A stretch of DNA of 6,221 bases from an uncultured Ruminococcus sp. GTDB taxonomy: Bacteria; Bacillota; Clostridia; Oscillospirales; Ruminococcaceae. A program made the position numbers and the translations under genes. The stretch covers positions 1 to 6,221 of the forward strand of contig CADBQZ010000262.1 in NCBI GenBank assembly GCA_902796865.1. Reading direction: 5' to 3'. Positions 1 through 5,163 of this stretch are shown one piece after another. Numbering within the stretch: the stretch's first letter is position 1; every line of letters begins with the position of its first letter. A model generated the notes under the pieces. It worked only from the letters and a program-made list of their open reading frames with translations, was not told where the DNA came from and made no database searches.

Positions 1-16
1 AGATAAAAATAAATAA
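1..16 (+). CDS. 3' end of an upstream gene, probably another dockerin protein (partial)
   Basis: Only the last four codons and the stop are present: read from base 2 they give Asp-Lys-Asn-Lys and TAA at 14-16. The 16 bases are identical, and in the same frame, to 2199-2214, the end of the dockerin protein gene at 1393-2214, which also ends Asp-Lys-Asn-Lys-stop. Identity ends right after the stop. From this I infer that the preceding gene encodes a paralogous dockerin-bearing protein. A chance match in AT-rich sequence cannot be excluded with so few bases. Confidence 0.45.
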
Positions 17-202
17 GTCAAAACAAAAAAATATTAAAAACATCATAGAGTTTTTTGAGTTTTCTACGTTTATATAAATAGAGGGGAGGGGAAAATACCG
101 ATAAAAATATTTACATTTTAAATTTAAGGGGTGGTTTGATATGATATAGGTAAAGTCAGAAAATAAAAGTCAAATAATAATTAAAGAGAGGAAAATTAAA
201 TC
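17..202 (+). promoter_or_regulatory. AT-rich leader upstream of the dockerin protease
   Basis: This 186-base gap holds no convincing gene and no clear terminator for the upstream gene, so read-through into the protease is possible. A weak promoter candidate is TTTAAA (117-122), 17 bases, TATGAT (140-145). Two G-rich ribosome-binding-like tracts stand out: GAGGGGAGGGG at 81-91, followed by no useful start codon, and AAGGGGTGG at 126-134, followed by ATG-ATA-TAG at 141-149, a two-codon mini-ORF. The binding site actually used for the protease is AGAGAGG at 185-191, 11 bases before the ATG. Confidence 0.3.
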
Positions 203-1375
203 ATGAATAATTTAAAACGTAGAATATGCAGTACTTTAGTTGCTATTGCATCTTCTGTAAGTATGTTTTCGATTATGCCGATAACAAATGTATCAGCAAC
301 TACAATTTATGTAAAGGAAGGTGATGTTAACAATGACGGCTCTACATCAGTTACCGATGCAGTTATAACGTCAAAATATCTTCATGGGTCTGTTTCTTGC
401 AGTGAGGAAAATATTACAAGAATGGATGCAACAAGAGAAGGAATTATTGACTATCAGGATTATAATTTTATTATCAACTGTATAATAGGATATGAAACGC
501 CGCAGACATACTATCAAACGGTGTATGATCCAATAATTGATGAAAGCAGAACATATTATAAGTATAGTTATTCCAACGGAAGTGCGGTCGGTTCCCCGAC
601 TGAATATACGCTTAATGTTCCCGGTGACGGTTCTAATATGCGTGAAGCACTTGATAGAACTACGCCTAATTTTATAAGAGATTATACTAATATAAGTACA
701 GTAAGAATATTTGGTAATATAGATAACACTTATTTTTCCGGAAGCGGTTTTATTATTGATGATCATGTTGTGGCAACGTGTGTTCATTGTGTAGCATTAG
801 GTACATCAAATAATATTTCAGTTTTCAACAATTTAAAAGTTAGAGTATATGATTCGACAGAATCAACGTATATAGATTATAATATAGATTCTGTTCATGT
901 GCCGAAAAGCTATTTCCCAAATAATAGTAATATTGAACCTTATAATGAATATGATTATGCTTTGATTCATATAGACAGTCAATATGATAATGACAGCAGC
1001 AAAACTTTTAGTCAGTATGACCCTTATAATATAGGATATATGACCTCAAAATTCTTTAGTGACCAAGGAACTATCACTACAAGCGGATATACAACAGATC
1101 CTAATAATCAAACTGCCGGAACACATAGATACTATAGCCAAGGAACAGTATATAATAATCCAACGGCTAACAAGTATGGTTCTTACGCATGTGCAAATAA
1201 TGGAGATAGCGGCGGTATAGCATATTATAATTCTAATTATAACAATAGTATTATAAAATCTGCTGTAGGAAATATTAATTCTAGGGGCTATGCAAATTAT
1301 AATTTATATGAAACTTTCGGATGTCGTATGACACCAACGCTTGCACGGTTTTATTTACACAACAGTAACATCTAA
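203..1375 (+). CDS. Secreted trypsin-fold serine protease with N-terminal type I dockerin
   Basis: This 390-residue protein is exported and probably docked onto a cohesin-bearing scaffold outside the cell. Residues 1-33 look like a signal peptide: Lys/Arg at 5-7, a hydrophobic stretch, and a likely cut after the Val-Ser-Ala around 30-32. Residues 40-95 form a type I dockerin. The first calcium loop is canonical (D41, N43, D45, S47, D52). The second is degenerate (D75, T77, E79, I81, D86). After a Tyr-rich linker comes a chymotrypsin/V8-like (S1-clan) protease domain: GSGF at 180-183, catalytic His195 in TCVHCV, Asp251 in YDYALI, and Ser336 in GDSGG. All three catalytic residues are present and correctly ordered, so it should be active. 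The His motif is unusual, since TAAHC is the common form and here Cys sits on both sides (C193, C196). The dockerin lies before the enzyme rather than after it, which is less common. The substrate is unknown. It is followed 17 bases later by another dockerin gene, so the two are probably one operon. Confidence 0.88.
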   Translation: MNNLKRRICSTLVAIASSVSMFSIMPITNVSATTIYVKEGDVNNDGSTSVTDAVITSKYLHGSVSCSEENITRMDATREGIIDYQDYNFIINCIIGYETPQTYYQTVYDPIIDESRTYYKYSYSNGSAVGSPTEYTLNVPGDGSNMREALDRTTPNFIRDYTNISTVRIFGNIDNTYFSGSGFIIDDHVVATCVHCVALGTSNNISVFNNLKVRVYDSTESTYIDYNIDSVHVPKSYFPNNSNIEPYNEYDYALIHIDSQYDNDSSKTFSQYDPYNIGYMTSKFFSDQGTITTSGYTTDPNNQTAGTHRYYSQGTVYNNPTANKYGSYACANNGDSGGIAYYNSNYNNSIIKSAVGNINSRGYANYNLYETFGCRMTPTLARFYLHNSNI

Positions 1376-1392
1376 TTTTAGGAGGTAATATT

Positions 1393-2214
1393 ATGAAAAA
1401 ACTAATTGCTATTTTATCAACTATCACAATGATAACCAGTTTATCCTTGAATGTAGGAGCTATTTGGATTCCAGATTATGATATAAACAACGCAGAATAT
1501 ATTAAAATAGTTGATTCTCTTGGAGACCATGTATACAGAGAACAGGAGCTGTTAGATTACTTTAATGAAACATATAACAACTCTATGATCCAAATGGGAA
1601 TAGAAGATTTTGAACCTTCACCTTATAAGCATATTTATGGTAAATCAATACTTTCGTTTACCATAGAAGAAGGAAATGATAAATATCGCACCTTTAATAA
1701 AGGAAATATGCTTATATACGAAAAAAACATTAGCGGTGTTGGCATCGGCAATGATGATCGAGCATATGCTAATAATGATGAGATCATGGAAAAGTACACT
1801 GTAGAGGAGATAAATGAATTTCTTAAAAATGAGGGACTTAAATCTCATATTGAAGAAATGGAATTAAAAACTCCTCATTCCAACAAAAGTACTTCATATC
1901 AGATGTGCTATGAAGATGACAGCCCCGAAAATATGACTGATACTTTTTTAGCTATGAATAAAAAATATGGAGCTATCGCTCAGGTTATATGCTTGGCAAC
2001 TTCGTCGGAAACATATGAAAATGAAGAAGTCTCAGGCGACGCCAACGGCGACAACTCTCTCAGTGTTCAGGACTGCTCATTTATAGCACAGGCTCTTGCA
2101 AACAGAAAAGGTGACACGCTCCCAGAATCTGCCGACTACAACAAAGACGAAAAGAAGAATGTGATAGATGCTATGGAGATAGCTAAAGACTTGGCGAGAG
2201 ATAAAAATAAATAA
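1393..2214 (+). CDS. Secreted protein of unknown function with C-terminal type I dockerin
   Basis: This 273-residue protein starts at the ATG that follows AGGAGG (1380-1385) by seven bases. Residues 1-23 are a signal peptide with a likely cut after Val-Gly-Ala. Residues 24-205 are an acidic domain I do not recognise, with no obvious catalytic motif. Residues 215-270 are a full type I dockerin with two good calcium loops (D216, N218, D220, S222, D227, and D248, N250, D252, K254, D259), so it should bind a cohesin. The gene directly follows the dockerin serine protease with a 17-base gap, implying co-expression and a shared scaffold. An inhibitor, chaperone, substrate-binding companion or target of the protease are all possible, but this is inference from position only. 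The DNA of the dockerin part (from about 2029) is 43-52% GC and prefers GAC and AAC codons, while the counted upstream stretches are 28-33% GC and prefer GAT and AAT. This suggests a mosaic origin. Confidence 0.82.
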   Translation: MKKLIAILSTITMITSLSLNVGAIWIPDYDINNAEYIKIVDSLGDHVYREQELLDYFNETYNNSMIQMGIEDFEPSPYKHIYGKSILSFTIEEGNDKYRTFNKGNMLIYEKNISGVGIGNDDRAYANNDEIMEKYTVEEINEFLKNEGLKSHIEEMELKTPHSNKSTSYQMCYEDDSPENMTDTFLAMNKKYGAIAQVICLATSSETYENEEVSGDANGDNSLSVQDCSFIAQALANRKGDTLPESADYNKDEKKNVIDAMEIAKDLARDKNK

Positions 2215-2261
2215 CAGATCGACCTTTCACGATCGCTTATTCCTTTCATATTATACAAGCG

Positions 2262-2294
2262 AAAAGCTCCTGCTCAAAACGGCAGGGGCATTTT
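2262..2294 (+). terminator. Intrinsic terminator after the dockerin operon
   Basis: The stem GCTCCTGC (2266-2273) pairs with GCAGGGGC (2282-2289) over eight base pairs with one G-T wobble. The loop is eight bases and a short T run follows at 2291-2294. An A run (2262-2265) lies before the stem. It lies about 50 bases past the stop at 2214 and fits the end of the protease/dockerin transcript. The T run is short, so termination may be partial. Confidence 0.65.
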
Positions 2295-2330
2295 GCTGAG
2301 TTGAAATTCACAAAAATAAAGGAGTTAAAA

Positions 2331-2594
2331 ATGAATTTAGACATAGCTGTTGAAAATCTACGCATCTACATTATTTACAAAGAATTTGTCAGCAACGTGT
2401 TAGCAACCCGCGAGGATATGTTCACAGTAAGAAATAACAATCAGGTAACAACCTGTTATCAATTTTGTGATTATATTGACTGCGCACATTTTTTATGTTA
2501 TAATGCTAACATCGACGTAAGTCGAAATAATATTATATTTTTTCTACATACAATTAGGCTCGGTTTGTCCCGAGCCTTTTGTATTTTCAGATAA
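2331..2594 (+). CDS. Small hypothetical ORF, doubtful, overlapped by a promoter and terminator
   Basis: The ATG at 2331 follows AAAGGAGTT (2318-2326) at a normal distance, which makes a better start than the in-frame TTG at 2301. The product would be 87 residues with no recognisable domain, rich in Tyr, Cys, Ile and Asn. Its first half (to about residue 45) is moderately hydrophobic. The second half is coded across a promoter (2476-2504) and a strong terminator hairpin (2556-2580), which is unusual for a real coding sequence. The good ribosome binding site argues for translation. The overlapping signals argue that the C-terminal part is a chance extension, or that the gene is a remnant fused to unrelated sequence. 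Confidence 0.3.
   Translation: MNLDIAVENLRIYIIYKEFVSNVLATREDMFTVRNNNQVTTCYQFCDYIDCAHFLCYNANIDVSRNNIIFFLHTIRLGLSRAFCIFR
2442..2460. promoter_or_regulatory. Operator-like inverted repeat upstream of the small-RNA promoter
   Basis: Two overlapping dyads lie here: CAGGT-AACA-ACCTG (2442-2455, perfect five-base arms) and GGTAAC-AACCT-GTTATC (2444-2460, arms matching at five of six positions). The element ends 15 bases before the -35 hexamer of the promoter at 2476-2504, where a helix-turn-helix regulator could act. No regulator gene is visible in the window. Confidence 0.25.
2476..2504 (+). promoter_or_regulatory. Near-consensus sigma-A promoter
   Basis: TTGACT (2476-2481) is separated by exactly 17 bases from a perfect TATAAT (2499-2504), so only one base departs from consensus. 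Transcription should start around 2511. There is no ribosome binding site and start codon between the start point and the terminator that ends at 2580, so the promoter appears to serve a short RNA, or a leader for the ORF at 2613 if the terminator is read through. Confidence 0.7.
2511..2580 (+). ncRNA. Candidate small non-coding RNA of about 70 nt
   Basis: Downstream of the strong promoter the predicted transcript begins with the hairpin TCGAC-GTAA-GTCGA (2512-2525), a five-base stem closed by a GNRA-type tetraloop. About 30 bases of AU-rich, probably single-stranded RNA with a T run (2538-2544) follow, and the RNA ends in a strong terminator hairpin. A stable 5' hairpin, an unpaired middle and a Rho-independent end are the usual layout of small regulatory RNAs. 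I do not recognise a known family. The alternative is an attenuated leader for the ORF at 2613, but I see no clear antiterminator pairing. Confidence 0.42.
2556..2580 (+). terminator. Strong intrinsic terminator
   Basis: AGGCTCGG (2556-2563) pairs perfectly with CCGAGCCT (2570-2577) over a six-base loop, and the T run 2577-2580 follows, with more T after a single G. It lies about 65 bases past the start point expected from the promoter at 2476-2504, and so defines the 3' end of the candidate small RNA. Confidence 0.75.
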
Positions 2595-2612
2595 TAGAAC
2601 ACCGCTAAGAAT

Positions 2613-3305
2613 ATGCTTGCCAAATGTTTGACAGCAGAGGCGCTGAAGGCTGATGGCAATAAATTTGATGTCGAGCTGATTCATAGTAGGGCGAAAAATA
2701 TTGAAGAGTTTTCTGCGTTCCAGGAGTTACCTCAGGATGAAATCGTAGCTGCATTATCAAAGCCTTCTGAACTGGATAGAATGCAGAGAAGGCTCGTTAT
2801 GAATACCCTTAAGGTCGATGAAATGGAACGTGAGAATTATAAGAATGCGATGCTGACTTTAAGGAATAATATGAAGAGTAAGGAAGGCAGATCGACAGAG
2901 TATAAAAATTTATACGATGCAGTAGAGGCAGTGGCATATATGGATCTGGATGATAATGAAGAGGTCCTCGCAGCTGCGAATAAGAAGATTATTCAGGCAG
3001 CCAAAAAATATATAAAAGGTAAAGAAAAGGTACGTTCCGGACAGGGCGGAAAGGATCGTTTCGATAATACCATGGATGCTTTAGCTATCATGTCTCAGTA
3101 TGCTCCAGGACTTAAAAGGACGATCGACGGAATGGTAAGCGATATTAACAAAAAAAGAAATGTCAAAGCGGGCAATGCCAAGTTTGTTCAACTAGAAAAT
3201 TATGGTAAAGAAAGAGCAGTACAGAGAAAGCAGCAGATAGACGCTGCAAACAACAAAGGAAAGAAAAAAGATGCTGCAGTAAGCTCTGCTAAAAAATCTC
3301 TGTAA
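2613..3305 (+). CDS. Lysine-rich helical hypothetical protein, probably 5'-truncated
   Basis: The open frame runs from 2598 and the first ATG is at 2613, giving 230 residues. There is no ribosome binding site before it (the preceding bases are ACCGCTAAGAAT), and a terminator sits only 33 bases upstream. I therefore infer that this is the surviving C-terminal part of a larger gene, or is expressed only by read-through. The protein is mostly predicted helix, rich in Lys, Glu, Ala and Asp, with a single Cys and no signal peptide or membrane segment. Recognisable landmarks are ELPQDEIVAAL (38-48), a charged block KKYIKGKEKVRSGQGGKDRF (131-150) and a basic Lys/Ala tail from about 205 to the end. 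I do not recognise a family. The counted stretch is about 42% GC, nearer to the genes on the right than to the dockerin cassette. It is convergent with the deformylase gene. Confidence 0.55.
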   Translation: MLAKCLTAEALKADGNKFDVELIHSRAKNIEEFSAFQELPQDEIVAALSKPSELDRMQRRLVMNTLKVDEMERENYKNAMLTLRNNMKSKEGRSTEYKNLYDAVEAVAYMDLDDNEEVLAAANKKIIQAAKKYIKGKEKVRSGQGGKDRFDNTMDALAIMSQYAPGLKRTIDGMVSDINKKRNVKAGNAKFVQLENYGKERAVQRKQQIDAANNKGKKKDAAVSSAKKSL

Positions 3306-3337
3306 ATTCAATAACTGTGATAAAAAAATGATATATG

Positions 3338-3373
3338 GGAGCGGCTTGGAAAATCAGCTGCTCCGATTTTTTT
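3338..3373 (+). terminator. Intrinsic terminator after the lysine-rich ORF
   Basis: GGAGCGGCT (3338-3346) pairs with AGCTGCTCC (3356-3364), a nine-base stem with one wobble pair and a nine-base loop. It is followed by GA and seven T (3367-3373). It lies 33 bases after the stop at 3305. On the other strand a T run occurs only after about ten bases, so it is primarily a + strand terminator. Confidence 0.8.
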
Positions 3374-3432
3374 AAAGTATACAACGGATACTGTAATTTG
3401 GCAACAACTAAAAGATTTTTACATGAGATCTT

Positions 3433-3456
3433 AAGACTGTTAACGGTCTTTTTTTT
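3433..3456 (+). terminator. Second + strand terminator, near-palindromic
   Basis: AAGACTG (3433-3439), loop TTAA (the 3440-3443 core), CGGTCTT (3444-3450) and six further T (3451-3456). The seven-base stem contains one wobble pair. The hairpin is almost a perfect palindrome, but only the + strand has a T run directly after it. It comes 60 bases after the previous + strand terminator with no gene between, so it may be a backup or the end of a separate short transcript. Confidence 0.65.
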
Positions 3457-3501
3457 GTATTTTGCGTGTCAGGCAATACTTTAAATTATCATGATATTTG
3501 C

Positions 3502-3915
3502 TTATATCAGTACTCCGCAGCAGTGGTCAACCTCATGCTGGATTATCTGTGCGGTAAAACCGCTGTAACGCTTTTCATGAGTTTTCATAAATTTATCCTG
3601 ATAGCGAACTTTTATGCTTTTATATCTTGTAACTGAACGTGGTTCGCCGAGCAGAGAAAGACAGCCTTCTTTTGCTTCATAAGGCTGATTTTTAGCTGTT
3701 ATCTCCGGATTGAACATTGTGACTATCTTCTTATCATCATAGAATGCTATTATTCTTTTTGATATGCCTATCATATTTGCAGCCATTCCGACACATCCGT
3801 TTTTGTGATGTTCAAGCGTTTCAGCAAGATCTTTGGCGACCTGTGTGTCATCGGCTGTCGCATCTTTTGATTTTATTTTAAGCATGATAGGGTCGTGTAT
3901 TATGTTTTTTATCAT
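3502..3915 (-). CDS. def: Peptide deformylase, short GMAAN type
   Basis: Peptide deformylase removes the formyl group from the N-terminal methionine of new proteins in the cytoplasm, using a bound metal ion. This 137-residue protein has the three family motifs in order: motif 1 as VGMAANMIG (42-50), motif 2 as EGCLS (83-87) and motif 3 as HEVDH (127-131). Metal ligands are Cys85, His127 and His131, and the catalytic base is Glu128. In classical enzymes motif 1 is GxGLAAxQ. Here the position of the conserved Gln is Asn47, and the protein ends just after motif 3, so it lacks the C-terminal helix of longer enzymes. Both traits are, as I recall, typical of a short clostridial subfamily of about 136 residues, so they are not a sign of decay. 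The start follows AGGGAGA (3922-3928 on this strand). It is separated from the FkbM gene by a terminator, so it has its own promoter. It may be a second deformylase beside a longer housekeeping copy. Confidence 0.9.
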   Translation of the reverse strand: MIKNIIHDPIMLKIKSKDATADDTQVAKDLAETLEHHKNGCVGMAANMIGISKRIIAFYDDKKIVTMFNPEITAKNQPYEAKEGCLSLLGEPRSVTRYKSIKVRYQDKFMKTHEKRYSGFTAQIIQHEVDHCCGVLI

Positions 3916-3986
3916 TTTTATTCTCCCTGTGTATTTATTTGTGGTTTTTGAGATGAGCCATTTTTCAAGTAGCTTTTACTAAAAGA

Positions 3987-4019
3987 AAGGCTTAGTGACC
4001 GCATAGGTCACAGAGCCTT
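3987..4019 (-). terminator. Terminator of the PH-domain / FkbM operon
   Basis: A long two-part hairpin: outer arms AAGGCT (3987-3992) and AGCCTT (4014-4019), inner arms GTGACC (3995-4000) and GGTCAC (4006-4011), loop GCATA, and a two-by-two internal mismatch. On the - strand it is followed directly by a T-rich run (TCTTTT). It lies about 50 bases past the FkbM stop at 4068. On the + strand the following ATCTTTAT could allow some termination too, but no + gene ends here. Confidence 0.75.
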
Positions 4020-4067
4020 ATCTTTATATCTTAAATAATATTTGTTTTATGTAAGTTTGCTTTTAAA

Positions 4068-5135
4068 TTATTTTGGCACAGCATACAGATTTGTTTCCCA
4101 TGCCGGTATATAAAGCTGATGGCGCACATAAAACTTGTATTTCTGATTGAGCTTTTTTATAAGCAGAGGAAGTTCAAAAATGTCTTCATTTCTATGATAC
4201 AAAGCGACCATGAGCCTTGGAGAATATCTTGAAATGGTTTTGCCTGCTCCCCAAAGCGCTTCACGTTCTGCGCCCTCTACATCCATTTTTATAAGAGTAG
4301 CTTCTCTGCCGTTCAAAATACTGTCTACCGAACGGGCATCTATCATATTTTCGCTCATAGCGGCAAGGGTTGATTGCCTTCCGGACTTTGCCGCAAACGG
4401 AAGCTCTGTATCCTTGCACCATGCAGCACTGTTAAATATCTCTATGTTTTCTCTTTCGCCTATATACCGGCTCAGCTTGCGGAAATTCTTTCTGTCAGGC
4501 TCTAAACCGTATATCCTTACATAACGGTTTCTTGTTATCTCAAGAAGTTCTTCTATCGTATCACCGTTATATGCTCCGAGATCTACATAATGTTCGTTAA
4601 GATTCGGTTTTATAATGCTGCGGTAAATATCTATCTTTGAAACGGTTATGTCTTCAAGATATCTTATATCTCCGCTGATCTTGAAATTTATGATAGAAGC
4701 AAATGTTTTCCTGGAAAGCTCGTCAGCAAGCATATCATAAACTTCTTCGAGCTGTTCTGAATGTTCTTTGCAGTATTCATATGTAAAAAGTCCGGTGCCG
4801 ATAACAGGAACATCAGGCACACAAAGAGTATGTTTCCGGCTTATCTCCTTTATCCTGTTTACAAGTTCCTCATAGCCTGCCGCAAAAGCAAGGACGACCG
4901 CAAAATCATCTTCCATTTCCTCGACTTCTGAAAGTTTCAGTACCTTGAATCCCTGGAACGAATGACCTCTTACAAAATCATCGCTTGCAAAAAATCCTTT
5001 TGTTTTGATGCCGTATTTTTTAAATACAGTCATTATCTTTATGGCACCATCGCCCATTCCATATATGTATATAGGTTTCTTTTCGTTTTGAAGCTTTTCC
5101 CAGCATGAAATTTTTTCGGTTATAAAATCAAGCAT
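4068..5135 (-). CDS. FkbM-family SAM-dependent methyltransferase with N-terminal Rossmann-like region
   Basis: FkbM-family enzymes transfer a methyl group from S-adenosylmethionine, often to a hydroxyl of a sugar or polyketide; the substrate here is unknown. I place the start at the ATG at 5133-5135 (355 residues). It leaves a 28-base gap after the PH gene and has a weak AGAGAAGA site, whereas the upstream in-frame ATG at 5225 would overlap that gene by 62 bases and add an atypical N-terminus. Residues 19-110 look like a nucleotide-binding-like Rossmann half, with IYIYGMGDGA (22-31) as its glycine-rich turn. The methyltransferase part has VDLGAYNGDT (184-193, SAM motif I), GLEPD (210-214), IKMDVEGAE (282-290, the family signature) and YHRNEDIFELP (313-323). 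All key motifs look intact. There is no signal peptide or membrane segment, so it is cytoplasmic. It is the second gene of an operon with the PH-domain protein. Sugar or surface-glycan modification is the likeliest pathway, but no glycan genes are visible. Confidence 0.85.
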   Translation of the reverse strand: MLDFITEKISCWEKLQNEKKPIYIYGMGDGAIKIMTVFKKYGIKTKGFFASDDFVRGHSFQGFKVLKLSEVEEMEDDFAVVLAFAAGYEELVNRIKEISRKHTLCVPDVPVIGTGLFTYEYCKEHSEQLEEVYDMLADELSRKTFASIINFKISGDIRYLEDITVSKIDIYRSIIKPNLNEHYVDLGAYNGDTIEELLEITRNRYVRIYGLEPDRKNFRKLSRYIGERENIEIFNSAAWCKDTELPFAAKSGRQSTLAAMSENMIDARSVDSILNGREATLIKMDVEGAEREALWGAGKTISRYSPRLMVALYHRNEDIFELPLLIKKLNQKYKFYVRHQLYIPAWETNLYAVPK

Positions 5136-5163
5136 CGTTCTATCTCTTCTCTTTTTATAATTA

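Larger units (their letters stand above)
2215..2612 (+). other. Accessory junction of about 400 bases without a well-supported gene
   Basis: Between the dockerin gene and the lysine-rich ORF this stretch holds, in order: a small inverted repeat (GATCG 2217-2221 with CGATC 2230-2234); the operon terminator; a ribosome binding site and weak small ORF from 2331; an operator-like dyad (2442-2460); a near-consensus promoter; a candidate short RNA; and a terminator. The next ORF opens just after stop codons at 2592-2597. The density of signals with little coding sequence, placed before a gene that seems to lack its 5' end, suggests a recombination or insertion junction. Confidence 0.4.

Noticed and set aside
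81..149. G-rich tracts and ATG-ATA-TAG as a leader peptide or structured riboswitch
   Set aside because: Only a two-codon frame results and I find no conserved stem arrangement; AT-rich leaders often give such matches by chance.
371..787. Open frame on the - strand opposite the dockerin protease
   Set aside because: It is a shadow of the well-supported protease gene; its translation is low complexity, it has no ribosome binding site, and it lies wholly inside the dockerin and early protease coding region.
1645..1848. Short - strand frame inside the dockerin partner gene
   Set aside because: Shadow of the + strand gene in AT-rich sequence; hydrophobic Ile/Phe translation is expected from the complement of Lys/Asn/Glu-rich codons.
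2301..2330. TTG start at 2301 for the small ORF
   Set aside because: The ATG at 2331 has AAAGGAGTT at the right distance, while the TTG has none and sits directly behind the terminator.
3433..3450. Near-palindrome as a - strand terminator for the deformylase
   Set aside because: On the - strand the hairpin is followed by AAGATCTCAT, not a T run, so it works only for + strand transcripts; no clear - strand terminator was found after the deformylase.
4210..4524. + strand frame opposite the FkbM methyltransferase
   Set aside because: No ribosome binding site or promoter, and the opposite strand encodes intact family motifs.
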